Below, piece by piece: positions 1 through 8,860 of a stretch of 64,000 nt of DNA (the first letter of the stretch is position 1; each line of letters opens with the position of its first letter). Location: the NCBI RefSeq assembly GCF_900106555.1, contig NZ_FNOE01000010.1, forward strand, positions 1-64,000, written 5' to 3'. Source of the DNA: Nitrosomonas oligotropha (lineage in GTDB: Bacteria > Pseudomonadota > Gammaproteobacteria > Burkholderiales > Nitrosomonadaceae). The notes below the pieces were generated by a model. The model worked only from the letters and a program-made list of their open reading frames with translations. It was not told the DNA's origin and ran no database searches. The position numbers and the translations under genes are program-made.

Positions 1-1716
1 TTCAATTACCAGCCGCAATTAGGCGCGCACTTTTTTAACATTTATGAATCCTGGGCAATTCTGCTATGGGCAAATAAATGGTATGGCGAGTATTCGGGCA
101 TCTTCGATCTAGCGGCAGGTTTCGGCATTTTATTTTCCAGTATCGGCTTGATATTGGTGCTGGTCACTAAAATGGTATTGGCCAATTCATCCCGAACCAA
201 TCAGGGATTGCATGGTTCAGCCAGATGGGCAAATAAGCAGGACATTGTAGCCGCAGGACTACTGCCAACCATCAAGAATAGCAAAAGTAACAATAACGAT
301 GCCGTTTATATCGGCGGCTGGCGGGATAATTCCGGCAAAACCCACTATCTGAAACACAGTGGCCCGGAACATGTGCTGTGTTATGCCCCAACCCGCTCTG
401 GCAAGGGTGTCAGTCTGGTTATACCGACCCTGCTTTCTTGGACTCAGAGTGCAGTCATTACTGATCTCAAAGGTGAGTTATGGGCATTGACCTCCGGTTG
501 GAGAAAGCATCATGCCAAAAACAAGGTGCTGCGCTTTGATCCAGCTTCAACCAGTAGCGCGCATTGGAATCCGCTGGACGAAATCCAGATTGGCAGTGGT
601 ACCGAAGTCGCCGATGTTCAAAACCTGACTACGTTAATCGTTGATCCGGATGGTAAAGGATTACAAACCCACTGGCAGAAAACCAGCCAGGCATTGCTGG
701 TGGGTGTCATTTTGCATGTTTTGTACAAATCACAGCGAGAAGGAATCCCCGCCACATTATCCACAGTAGACTCCATGCTATCTGATCCAGATCGCGATAT
801 CAGGGAGCTTTGGATGGAAATGGCCATGCAGGATTATCTGGATGGCAAGAACCATCCCGTGATTGCAGCGAGTGCGCGAGACATGCTGGATCGCCCGGAA
901 GAAGAAGCAGGTTCCGTGCTTTCAACTGCAAAATCCTATCTATCCTTGTACCGCGACCCGATCGTTGCCAACAATATCAGCACATCGGATTTTACAATCC
1001 GCGACCTCATGCACCATGAGAGTCCCGTCAGTTTGTATATTGTGTCGCATCCCAATGACAAATCGCGGTTGCGCCCTTTAATCCGCATTCTGATCAATAT
1101 GATCATCAGAAAGCTGGCCGATAGAATCACGTTTAAAGACGGTCAACCAGCTGCGCATTACAAACACAAGTTGCTATTGATGCTGGACGAATTCCCAAGC
1201 TTAGGAAAACTTGAAATATTTCAGGAATCACTCGCGTTTATCGCAGGCTATGGCATGAAGGCCTATCTGATCTGCCAGGACTTAAATCAGCTTAAAAGCC
1301 GCGAGACCGGCTACGGACATGATGAGGCGATCACTTCCAACTGTCATATCCAGACCGCATTTGCACCCAACCGGATTGAAACAGCTGAACATTTATCCAA
1401 ACTGACCGGGCAAACCACGGTCATCAAAGAACAGATTACCACCAGTGGACGCCGCTCATCAATGATGCATGGACATGTCACCCGTACCCTGCAGGAGACG
1501 CAGCGCGCGTTATTAACGCCGGATGAATGTATGCGACTGCCCGGTCCCATGAAAGATGCTGAAGGCAAGATCACCAAACCTGGCGACATGATTATTTATG
1601 TGGCCGGATTCCCCGCAATCTATGGCACACAGCCTTTGTATTTCCAGGATGAAACCTTTACGGCACGGGCACAGGTCAATCCCCCAAGCTTTAGCGATAA
1701 ATTAACCGGACTGTGA
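1..1716 (+). CDS. traG: Type IV coupling protein TraG/VirD4, 5' end outside the window
   Basis: Inner-membrane ATPase that links the relaxase-DNA complex to the conjugation channel. The frame is open from base 1 (571 residues visible), so the N-terminus lies left of the window; the hydrophobic stretch coded by about 115-180 is the end of the membrane anchor. The nucleotide-binding domain follows with Walker A APTRSGKGV (about 383-410) and Walker B LLLMLDEFPSLGKL (about 1170-1210), both typical of the TraG/VirD4 family. It is followed directly by traF, as in the Tra1 region of plasmid RP4, and belongs with the trb operon at 33.5-44 kb. The relaxase gene is expected upstream, outside the window. 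Confidence 0.95.
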   Translation, partial: FNYQPQLGAHFFNIYESWAILLWANKWYGEYSGIFDLAAGFGILFSSIGLILVLVTKMVLANSSRTNQGLHGSARWANKQDIVAAGLLPTIKNSKSNNNDAVYIGGWRDNSGKTHYLKHSGPEHVLCYAPTRSGKGVSLVIPTLLSWTQSAVITDLKGELWALTSGWRKHHAKNKVLRFDPASTSSAHWNPLDEIQIGSGTEVADVQNLTTLIVDPDGKGLQTHWQKTSQALLVGVILHVLYKSQREGIPATLSTVDSMLSDPDRDIRELWMEMAMQDYLDGKNHPVIAASARDMLDRPEEEAGSVLSTAKSYLSLYRDPIVANNISTSDFTIRDLMHHESPVSLYIVSHPNDKSRLRPLIRILINMIIRKLADRITFKDGQPAAHYKHKLLLMLDEFPSLGKLEIFQESLAFIAGYGMKAYLICQDLNQLKSRETGYGHDEAITSNCHIQTAFAPNRIETAEHLSKLTGQTTVIKEQITTSGRRSSMMHGHVTRTLQETQRALLTPDECMRLPGPMKDAEGKITKPGDMIIYVAGFPAIYGTQPLYFQDETFTARAQVNPPSFSDKLTGL

Positions 1717-1730
1717 GATACCTCGAGCGC

Positions 1731-2285
1731 ATGAAAACCAACTTCATGAAAAAAAATATCAAAATCCTGGGTGTTTTGATTCTGACCCTAAGCGTTAGCG
1801 TATTTGTGCTGAGTATTGGATTACGTGTCAGCGGGATTTATATAAATACCACACCCAGCTTGCCAGTGGGTTTTTACAAAGTCGTTGATGAACCAATTGC
1901 CAGCGGTGCTTATGTCGCTTTCTGCCCACCACAGAATGCGGTTTTTGATATGGCTAGGGATCGATCCTACATCAACCGAGGAGATTGTCCGGGCGGTTAC
2001 GGTTTGTTGCTGAAACGGGTGTTTGCACAATCCGGAGATACGGTTTCCATCGATCAGGCTGGCATCTTTGTGAATGGTGAACACTTACCCAACAGCGCCC
2101 AGTTAGCAGCAGATGCTGAGGGTCAACCATTGCCGCAATATCGGCTTAAAGCTGTGCTCAATGATTCCGAGTACCTGCTGCTATCCAATGTGAACCCACA
2201 ATCCTTTGATGCGCGCTATTTCGGGTTGATTGCGCGTGATCAGATTCAACAGGTTATATACCCTTTATTTACCTGGAGTCATTAG
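1731..2285 (+). CDS. traF: Conjugative transfer signal peptidase TraF (S26 family)
   Basis: Serine-lysine peptidase of the S26 family; in RP4, TraF processes and cyclises the TrbC pilin. With ATG 1731 as start the protein has a single N-terminal membrane segment (residues about 8-30), the nucleophile serine in TPSLPVGFY (S43) and the general-base lysine in LLLKRVFA (K95). A GTG start at 1713 overlapping the traG stop and a second ATG at 1746 are also possible; no strong ribosome site decides. The expected substrate, the TrbC pilin, is encoded at 42591-42980. The gene follows traG immediately, as in RP4. Confidence 0.9.
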   Translation: MKTNFMKKNIKILGVLILTLSVSVFVLSIGLRVSGIYINTTPSLPVGFYKVVDEPIASGAYVAFCPPQNAVFDMARDRSYINRGDCPGGYGLLLKRVFAQSGDTVSIDQAGIFVNGEHLPNSAQLAADAEGQPLPQYRLKAVLNDSEYLLLSNVNPQSFDARYFGLIARDQIQQVIYPLFTWSH

Positions 2286-2303
2286 CCAACAGGAGTAAGC
2301 GCC

Positions 2304-2516
2304 ATGAATAGAACGGACGATGAAACTCAATCAAAAAATCCTGACATTCAAGATCAGGTGATCAAGGAAAAACTACTCGATGCAGAATTACCGGGCTTCC
2401 AGGCTGAATTTAATCCCTTAGAAGCCGAAAGGCTGGGTGCATTCAAAGAAGATGCCTTAAGTGAACAAGATGCGCTGGATAGCAGCATCGATCATGCAGC
2501 GGAGGATGAACAATGA
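2304..2516 (+). CDS. Small acidic protein of the tra operon, unknown function
   Basis: Seventy-residue, strongly acidic protein without membrane segment or recognisable domain. The start is well supported: an AGGAG ribosome site lies 6-7 bases before ATG 2304, and the stop overlaps the ATG of traC by four bases (ATGA), so the two are translationally coupled. It occupies the place of the small traD/traE genes between traF and traC in RP4, but I see no sequence resemblance that would justify the name. No function is assigned. Confidence 0.75.
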   Translation: MNRTDDETQSKNPDIQDQVIKEKLLDAELPGFQAEFNPLEAERLGAFKEDALSEQDALDSSIDHAAEDEQ

Positions 2517-5356
2517 AAGATTCTAAAAAAGCTTTTCATGAACAAGTCGCCGAGAATCTGATTGAGCAACTCAAGAAAGGCGTTGCGCCCTGGCAAAAGC
2601 CGTGGGAACCCGGTGATTTGCTGGCCATATTACCCGTGAATCCAACAACCGGCAAACGCTACCGGGGCATTAATAGCCTGAACCTGATGAGTCTTGCGTA
2701 TACGGATCCGCGTTGGCTCACGTACAAGCAAGCGATAAGCCTGGGTGCGCAAGTGCGTAAAGGTGAAAAAAGCACGCTCGTTCAATACTGGAAATTCACC
2801 GATGAACACATCAAAAAAGATGATAGCGGGAATCCTGTTTTAAATAGTGAAGGCAATCCCATTAAAGAGCAGATCAGGCTGGAGCGCCCCAGGGTGTTCT
2901 ACGCCTCCGTATTTAATGCGGAACAAATGGATAATCTGCCGGAACTTAGCATTAAAGCCCCTGACTGGGATCCGCTGGAGCGTGCTGAGCACATCTTACA
3001 AGCATCCCATGCCGTGATCCGTCATGGCGAGGCAGATCGCGCATTTTACCGGCCATCAACCGACAGTATCCACTTGCCCCATAAACACCAATTTCCGACA
3101 CCGGATCGCTATTACGCAACCGCCCTGCATGAACTGGGCCACTGGACCGGTCATGAATTGCGCTTAAACCGAGATCTCTCGCATCCATTTGGTAGCGAAG
3201 GTTACGGCCGCGAAGAACTACGCGCTGAGATTGCCAGCATGCTGCTCAGTGGTGAATTGGGTATTGGTCATGATCCGGGGCAGCATGTGGCTTATGTGAG
3301 TTCATGGATCAAAGCGCTACAGGAAGATCCCACAGAAATATTTCGTGCTGCCGCTGATGCTGAAAAAATCCAGGATTATATACTGGCATTGTCACAACAA
3401 CAGGAAATGGCACAGGAAGTTGATACAGAGGAGACAATCAAGATGGATCAAATCAAGCAAAACACTGCCACTTATTTGCAGAATCTCTCACCTGATCTGG
3501 CCACCATCGCATCCCACAATATCAAACGGTTTAATGATCTGACACAAGCTATGTCAAAAAAGGATCAGGGTGCCATCATTCTGGTGGCCGATGCACTCAA
3601 GTCTGTGAGAAATGGGAGTATTGATAATCTGGAGTTTGAAGAGGTAGCAGAAGACAAACTGGGTTTTAGAATCCCGGCTGACTGGAATGGACAGATGCAG
3701 ATTCAGGGTAATGCGATACAAACCGATGAAAATGGTATTGAGTCTATAGTATCCGCTGATTCAATAAACACGGAGCCACAATTCTGGGGCGTGTATACGC
3801 AGCGTGATGATCAGAATTTCCAATGGGTGAAAGACTGTGAATCCAAACAAGAAGCGCAAGATTTAACCAATCTGCTTGCACTCATAGATGTCGCTGCAGA
3901 ACAAAATGAACATGAAAAGGCCGCCAAGCTTGCCCACATCAATGAAAATCGCATTCGAAATGATCCAAATACCACTGATGTATCGATATTGGGAGCCAAG
4001 ACCGAGCAAAACGATGACAATGCTCGTCAATATTTGATTGTTCCTTATACGGAAAAAGATTTGGCAAAGGCTGCTGGAGCTCGTTGGGACAAAACCGCCC
4101 GTGCCTGGTACGTAGGGTCAGAAGCAGATATCCAAACATTGCAACGTTGGCTGCCTGAGAACGTTTCCAGACAGCAGGAACCGGCTATCGATCCTGTGAG
4201 TGAATTTGCTGACTTGCTGCGCGCTCAAGGTTGTTTGGTTGATGGCAATCATCCGGTGATGGATGGCAGCAAAAACAGAATTAAAGTTGAGGGTGATAAG
4301 TCCGGTGAGAAATCAGGTTTTTATGTGGCGCATCTGGATGGTCATCCTGCCGGATATTTCAAGAATAATCGAACTGGTATAGAAATTCGCTGGAAGGCTA
4401 AGGGGTATTCGTTAACGGGTGCACAAAAAGCAGAGCTTGTGCTACAGGCCGCTATCAAGCAGCAAAACAGAAAAGCCGAACAACAGGCATTGCACATCAA
4501 GGTTGCTGATGCAATTAAAGAATTGCTAGCGATCGCACTGGTTGCTGATTCCGAACATCCTTATTTGAAGGATAAGCACGCCAGACCGGGAGATTTGAGA
4601 ATCGTGCCGCAGAATGCGGATGATTTATCCCATGACTCAATCATCAAAATTGGTCAAAACTGGCAGGAAGTCAAAGCACTGCGCGAAGTATACCCTGACA
4701 GTTTGGTATTTACCGCCGGTGATTTGTTGCTGGCCGCACAAGATATTGATGATCAGATCTGGAGTGTGCAAACGATACAACCCAGTGGTGCAAAGCTTTT
4801 TGCATCTGGAAGTAGAAAGGAGAATAACTTTCATGTCGTGGGAAATAACGGTCAGGGATTGGAAGCAGCCATTAATACAGCACCTACCATTGTGATTGCT
4901 GAAGGCTATGCCACCGCAGACACGCTATCCCAGGCGCTGGATTATCCTGTCATAGCCGCATTTGATTCAGGTAACTTGCCCAAAGTAGCTAAGGATTTGC
5001 ATGAAAAGTATCCACATAAGCCCATTATTATTGCCGGAGATGATGATCATCATCTGGCATCAACCCTTGGCAAAAACCCCGGCAAGGAAAAGGCGCTTGA
5101 AGCAGCAAGTTTTGTTGATGGTGTGGCGGTATTTCCAGTTTTTGCACCTAATGAGCAGATATCAAAGAAATTAAATGATTTTAATGATCTGGCCAATAAA
5201 AGCATGCTGGGTATTGAGGCCGTCAAACGTCAGATTGGATCGGTTGTTGAAAAAATATCTCAGCAGGCTAAACAGGACAGCTTATTGAGGTTACAAGTCC
5301 CTATTGAACCTAAGCAGCAGGAAATCAAGCAAAAACGTATTGGTCAGGTAATCTGA
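2513..5356 (+). CDS. traC: TraC-type DNA primase with ArdC/zincin, DUF5710 and toprim domains
   Basis: Large (947 aa) multi-domain transfer protein. The N-terminal part (about 1-140) matches the ArdC/TraC single-strand DNA-binding domain; a zincin-like metallopeptidase motif [10 protein letters not shown] follows at about 206; a DUF5710 domain ([18 protein letters not shown]) sits near 515-535; and the C-terminal third has a toprim/primase core with the EGYATA motif at about 797 and an acidic [10 protein letters not shown] loop. EGYATA is the hallmark of the RP4 TraC primase, which makes primers on the transferred strand in the recipient; the ArdC part is linked to protection from restriction. 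It overlaps the preceding gene by four bases. Confidence 0.88.
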   Translation: MKDSKKAFHEQVAENLIEQLKKGVAPWQKPWEPGDLLAILPVNPTTGKRYRGINSLNLMSLAYTDPRWLTYKQAISLGAQVRKGEKSTLVQYWKFTDEHIKKDDSGNPVLNSEGNPIKEQIRLERPRVFYASVFNAEQMDNLPELSIKAPDWDPLERAEHILQASHAVIRHGEADRAFYRPSTDSIHLPHKHQFPTPDRYYATALHELGHWTGHELRLNRDLSHPFGSEGYGREELRAEIASMLLSGELGIGHDPGQHVAYVSSWIKALQEDPTEIFRAAADAEKIQDYILALSQQQEMAQEVDTEETIKMDQIKQNTATYLQNLSPDLATIASHNIKRFNDLTQAMSKKDQGAIILVADALKSVRNGSIDNLEFEEVAEDKLGFRIPADWNGQMQIQGNAIQTDENGIESIVSADSINTEPQFWGVYTQRDDQNFQWVKDCESKQEAQDLTNLLALIDVAAEQNEHEKAAKLAHINENRIRNDPNTTDVSILGAKTEQNDDNARQYLIVPYTEKDLAKAAGARWDKTARAWYVGSEADIQTLQRWLPENVSRQQEPAIDPVSEFADLLRAQGCLVDGNHPVMDGSKNRIKVEGDKSGEKSGFYVAHLDGHPAGYFKNNRTGIEIRWKAKGYSLTGAQKAELVLQAAIKQQNRKAEQQALHIKVADAIKELLAIALVADSEHPYLKDKHARPGDLRIVPQNADDLSHDSIIKIGQNWQEVKALREVYPDSLVFTAGDLLLAAQDIDDQIWSVQTIQPSGAKLFASGSRKENNFHVVGNNGQGLEAAINTAPTIVIAEGYATADTLSQALDYPVIAAFDSGNLPKVAKDLHEKYPHKPIIIAGDDDHHLASTLGKNPGKEKALEAASFVDGVAVFPVFAPNEQISKKLNDFNDLANKSMLGIEAVKRQIGSVVEKISQQAKQDSLLRLQVPIEPKQQEIKQKRIGQVI

Positions 5357-5371
5357 TAAGGAGGCCGCAAG

Positions 5372-6496
5372 ATGCGCGATAATATGCTGAAGATTCCAGG
5401 AAACCCATCCAATCCTGATGAAGGTGATCTTTATGAAAAAATTGAGACTCGTCCCGGCACTACAAAAAAACAAAAGGAAGCAAGGCGAGGTGCTTATACA
5501 GAACTGCTCGAAGCTCATGCTCGATGGGCAGGTGGCAGCATACTGGGTTGTGATTTCCCGAAAGACTTCCGAGAAAAAGGAGGAACTACCTTCCTGAATC
5601 AGTCCATCAAGTCAGGCTATGATCTGGCAGTGATGGCGCAAATATTACGCGATCCGCGCTATGAAACGCTGAGAATATTTTATACCCGTATGAATCGCAT
5701 CGTTCATCATACGGCTGTGAGTTCCAGATTACCGGGCGCAGTTTATCTGGAAAAGATTGGGCATGACAAACATGATCTAGGTATTTTGGTAGAAAAGACT
5801 AAACGTCATGTTAAAGCTGATGGTTACTGGTTATTGCATAACCATCCATCGGGTAATGCTACGCCATCGAGTCAGGATATCAGGCTCACAGAAATAATCG
5901 CATCATTTGTTCCGAGTTTCAAAGGTCATGTCGTTATCAATACCAGTCAATACAGTGTTATTGATAATGACGGTCATGTCGATTTTGTGAATTGGATGGG
6001 TAATCTGGCAGGTGGTTATCAGAATAACCACTATAAAAGTCATGAGCTGCTTTTGGAGAAAATAGCCTCACCGGAGGATCTGGCAAAGATAGGCCATGCT
6101 TTAAAAAATCGGGATCAGTTTTTTAACTTGATAGGACTCAGCGCAACAGGTTTTGTATTATCGTTAAGTGAATTACCACTAACTGTACTGATTCGTCCTC
6201 AAAATCTACTTCTGGCGCGACTACAAAATTTTGCACGCAATTCCGGCGTCAATACCATATTTGCCATCACGAATGTTAATGATTACAGACATCCCGTATT
6301 ATTGAAAGCATGTGAAGCTGGTATATTAAAAGATGTATTGGCGGTGGACGGTTTTGATTATCGTTCATTGCGTGAAGAAGGGTTATTTGCATCAATATCT
6401 GGCGAGATAAGCGCCATTCTTAGGAAGCCCAGAACATTTGTGAAGGAAGATGGCGGATTGGGCAAATACACAAGAGGCAGAGGACGCAGTAGGTAG
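5372..6496 (+). CDS. RadC-like JAB/MPN domain protein
   Basis: 374-residue protein preceded by an AAGGAGG-like ribosome site (about 5359-5365) and 15 bases after traC, so probably the last gene of the tra operon. A JAB metalloprotease-like core carries HNHPSGNATPSSQD (from about residue 156), the zinc-ligand motif of RadC-family proteins, which are common on mobile elements and of unsettled function. About 150 residues before and 200 after this core match nothing I recognise, making it longer than usual RadC (about 160-230 aa). The C-terminus is basic (RGRGRSR). A nucleic-acid-related role in transfer or establishment is inference only. Confidence 0.75.
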   Translation: MRDNMLKIPGNPSNPDEGDLYEKIETRPGTTKKQKEARRGAYTELLEAHARWAGGSILGCDFPKDFREKGGTTFLNQSIKSGYDLAVMAQILRDPRYETLRIFYTRMNRIVHHTAVSSRLPGAVYLEKIGHDKHDLGILVEKTKRHVKADGYWLLHNHPSGNATPSSQDIRLTEIIASFVPSFKGHVVINTSQYSVIDNDGHVDFVNWMGNLAGGYQNNHYKSHELLLEKIASPEDLAKIGHALKNRDQFFNLIGLSATGFVLSLSELPLTVLIRPQNLLLARLQNFARNSGVNTIFAITNVNDYRHPVLLKACEAGILKDVLAVDGFDYRSLREEGLFASISGEISAILRKPRTFVKEDGGLGKYTRGRGRSR

Positions 6497-6757
6497 CAGA
6501 CAGGATCTTGCAGAAATTTTTGTCGCCACGTCACTTCCGGTTTCTTGACAAATGGCGGTATCGATAGCCCCACTTGCTTCATCAGTTACTTCTCATGCGG
6601 CGGTCTCAATCTAATGGCTATTTTACATCTAGCTGGGTTTTTTCAGATTTTCCCTAAGAATACGGGATACGGGTATTTTGATCGTCCACATTTTGCATCA
6701 ACGCATGGATTTCATACGACACATATCATCTTAAAAAAGAACTAACTGTGACATAAT
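6497..6757. other. Intergenic stretch after the tra operon, no gene seen
   Basis: No convincing coding region: the open frames here lack ribosome sites and resemble no family. The stretch ends at the ATAAT repeat (6753-6757) that marks the left side of the IS remnant described next. Confidence 0.5.
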
Positions 6758-6822
6758 CCTAAAAATCTCAGTTGGAATTTGTGATAAAAACGGTAAGAGC
6801 ATTGTACAGTCAATATTTATTA

Positions 6823-7548
6823 GGCTCTAGACTAGCAAAGTTAATAATATCTGATGATTTGCCATAGTTCATTAGCAAGTGCATCAGGTTGTTTTTTCCA
6901 ACGCCATTCAGATTCTTTTAAATGCAGCTCAAAGTTAACCGACACACCGTTAAACTTTGCCAACCGCCGCTTGGTAAAACTCCAAAACGATTCAATACCG
7001 TTAATATGGCAATGCCCATCCCGCGCAAATTCATTATCACCATGGGATACACGAAAATGCTTGGAGTATCCTACATCTACCAAACCATTATAACCACGCC
7101 AGCCATCACTATAGATGACACTTTCAATGGATACTTTACCCAGTATTACCGCTTGTAAGGTCAAGCGCTTACAGTCCGGTACTATTTCGGTGTATACCCT
7201 GCCATCTCGCTCAAACACACCAAATACAGGCTGTTTTAATGTCCCGCGACCGCGTTTGAGTTTCCCATGATAACCTCGATGCCGTTTCGCACCAAAATAG
7301 CTTTCATCAACTTCCACTTTGCCTAACAGCTTGTCTTTAAGGGCAGTCTGATGGCTATAGATTACTTGCCTGAAAATGCCATACCAACGATTAATCGTGT
7401 TACGATTTTTACCTAACAGCAGAGCTGTTTTGCTGGCAGGTATATCAATGCAAAAGCATTGAATTATTTTTCTAATGTAATAATCACTTAATTTACTGTT
7501 TCTTAACATCTTGCTAAACTAACAGATCGTGTCTGCTAGTCTAGAGCC
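6823..7548 (-). mobile_element. IS1595-family (ISXO2-like) insertion sequence, copy 1
   Basis: A 726-bp element bounded by perfect 15-bp inverted repeats GGCTCTAGACTAGCA (6823-6837) and its complement (7534-7548). It carries one transposase gene and no passenger. Seven bases TTTATTA occur directly on both sides (6816-6822, 7549-7555) and are the visible target duplication; eight is usual for the family. An almost identical copy of the same length lies at 50910-51635 in the same orientation. Confidence 0.92.
6841..7509 (-). CDS. ISXO2-like IS1595-family transposase
   Basis: 222-residue DDE transposase. A short N-terminal helix-turn-helix region (residues about 25-50) precedes the catalytic domain with VEVDESYFG (first Asp), IYSDGWRGY (second Asp) and HINGIESFWS (catalytic Glu), all in the order of the ISXO2-like domain. 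The reading frame is complete, so the element may still be active. It differs from the copy at 50928-51596 by only a few residues (for example N/S in the second Asp motif and H/P shortly after). Confidence 0.93.
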   Translation of the reverse strand: MLRNSKLSDYYIRKIIQCFCIDIPASKTALLLGKNRNTINRWYGIFRQVIYSHQTALKDKLLGKVEVDESYFGAKRHRGYHGKLKRGRGTLKQPVFGVFERDGRVYTEIVPDCKRLTLQAVILGKVSIESVIYSDGWRGYNGLVDVGYSKHFRVSHGDNEFARDGHCHINGIESFWSFTKRRLAKFNGVSVNFELHLKESEWRWKKQPDALANELWQIIRYY

Positions 7549-7902
7549 TTTATTATTATAGAGTCGGCAATTAAATAGTGCGGTTTGTCATGGCGGAGAA
7601 GGCCAGAATACGGAGATACTAGTCAATCTTTTTAATGGCCGGATCAATAAGAACATTAACTGCACCTCAGTTGATTTAATCAAGCTGGAAGCTATATGTA
7701 ACAATACTTTCAGCCAATTCTGGCTAATTTATCAAAATCTCACCTGCTTACTGATACCATAAATCTTTCAAAAAGCCTTAATCTATGGGATTCTTGAGCG
7801 ACCTAGGTGACTTCAACTGAGAATCTAGGATAATGTGGAGCATGGCCTTAGTTGCACTCTTGAACACGAGCCACTTCACAAACTGAGTAACGGAGAAATA
7901 AA

Positions 7903-8427
7903 ATGAACAAACTGTTTATTCCATCTTTCTTGCTGGCTTTATTTATTGCAACGCCTGTTCATGCGGTAGAAAAAGCGGATGAACAGCGTCTTGATGAAGT
8001 TGCTGAACGTGGTTCGCATGTTATGCCGTTTGATTTGGAGAAAACTACGCATATTTTTTCCAAAACAGACACTGGAGGAATTCAACAGGTTATTGCGAAG
8101 GATAAATCTGATACTGAACAAATCAACCTGATACGATCACATTTATCTGCTATTGCTAAAGAATTTAAACAAGGCAATTTTTCAAATCCAGAAAAAATTC
8201 ACGGCACAACGATGCCTGGGTTAGCAGAATTGAAAGCAGCTAAAGTGGGTCAAATTAATATTGTGTATAAGGAATTGTCAGACGGAGCAGAAATTACTTA
8301 TTCCACTCATATTGAAAAACTTAAACTTGCTATTCACCAGTGGTTTGATGCCCAATTAAGTGATCATGCGCGCCATGCCGTGCCAGGAGGACATCATCAT
8401 GACTCTATTCATCATAATCATAAGTAA
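7903..8427 (+). CDS. Secreted His-rich protein of metal-resistance islands, unknown function
   Basis: 174 residues with a Sec signal peptide ending at HAVEK (cleavage likely after about residue 21), so periplasmic. The C-terminus is histidine-rich (GGHHHDSIHHNHK), suggesting metal binding. An ACGGAGA ribosome site lies 6-9 bases before ATG 7903. I recall similar proteins in metal islands of Proteobacteria carrying an aspartate carbamoyltransferase label, but nothing resembling that enzyme is visible and I would not use the name. It stands next to the arsenic and GDCCVxC genes, so a role in metal or metalloid handling is inferred from context. Confidence 0.7.
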   Translation: MNKLFIPSFLLALFIATPVHAVEKADEQRLDEVAERGSHVMPFDLEKTTHIFSKTDTGGIQQVIAKDKSDTEQINLIRSHLSAIAKEFKQGNFSNPEKIHGTTMPGLAELKAAKVGQINIVYKELSDGAEITYSTHIEKLKLAIHQWFDAQLSDHARHAVPGGHHHDSIHHNHK

Positions 8428-8521
8428 ATAAGTTGGTTACTCTACCTCTTACAGTGATGTGGTTGCTGCGTCGTAGCTTTTTCAACGAAGTATCAGTCAA
8501 AATCGTTGAATAGGGTTCTTC

Positions 8522-8749
8522 ATGAGCGCTGTCATTCTTGAATCCACGCTGACTTGCCCCGTTTGCAGCCACACCAAAACTGAGATCATGCCAACGGATG
8601 CGTGTCAGTGGTTCTATGAATGCGAGCAGTGTCACACTGTGCTCAAGCCGAAGCCGGGTGACTGCTGTGTTTACTGTTCCTACGGCACGGTTCCATGCCC
8701 GCCAATTCAAGAGCACGGCAAAAACAGCGGCGATTGTTGTGACGGTTAG
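8522..8749 (+). CDS. GDCCVxC domain protein, copy 1
   Basis: Small cysteine-rich protein (75 aa) with CPVC, CEQC, the family signature GDCCVYCSYG and CPP near the C-terminus, ending GDCCDG. Paired cysteines suggest a zinc-ribbon-like or soft-metal-binding fold. The family is known from metal-resistance loci and includes members with selenocysteine; here all positions are cysteine. A second copy is encoded at 17498-17725 with the same spacing of all cysteines. No ribosome site stands out before ATG 8522. Biochemical function is unknown; soft-metal binding is inference. Confidence 0.8.
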   Translation: MSAVILESTLTCPVCSHTKTEIMPTDACQWFYECEQCHTVLKPKPGDCCVYCSYGTVPCPPIQEHGKNSGDCCDG

Positions 8750-8860
8750 GCCATGAGCTATACGGCAGCCTCACAAACCAGCAGCTTCAGCATCTTGTTT
8801 AACCACTTATCTGATGGGTTGTTTGGTAAATCTTATCGACACTTATCTATACATGCTCGG

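Larger units (their letters stand above)
6758..7829. mobile_element. Remnant IS with IS1380-like ends, interrupted by a second IS
   Basis: Left end reads CCTAAAAATCTCAGTTG (6758-6774); the right end, read on the minus strand from 7829, is CCTAGATTCTCAGTTG. The two are imperfect inverted repeats and begin with CCTAGATTC-type bases as in IS1380-family elements. Both are flanked by the same five bases, ATAAT (6753-6757 and 7830-7834), a likely target duplication. No IS1380 transposase remains: without the nested 726-bp IS (plus its 7-bp duplication) only about 340 bp are left, so this is a deletion derivative or MITE-like element. The non-IS part at 7549-7829 holds no gene. Confidence 0.6.

Noticed and set aside
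6545..6745. 66-codon plus-strand frame after the JAB gene
   Set aside because: No ribosome site, no family features, in a gene-poor stretch beside IS remnants.
8405..8716. 103-codon minus-strand frame over the first GDCCVxC gene
   Set aside because: Antisense shadow of the conserved cysteine protein; no support of its own.
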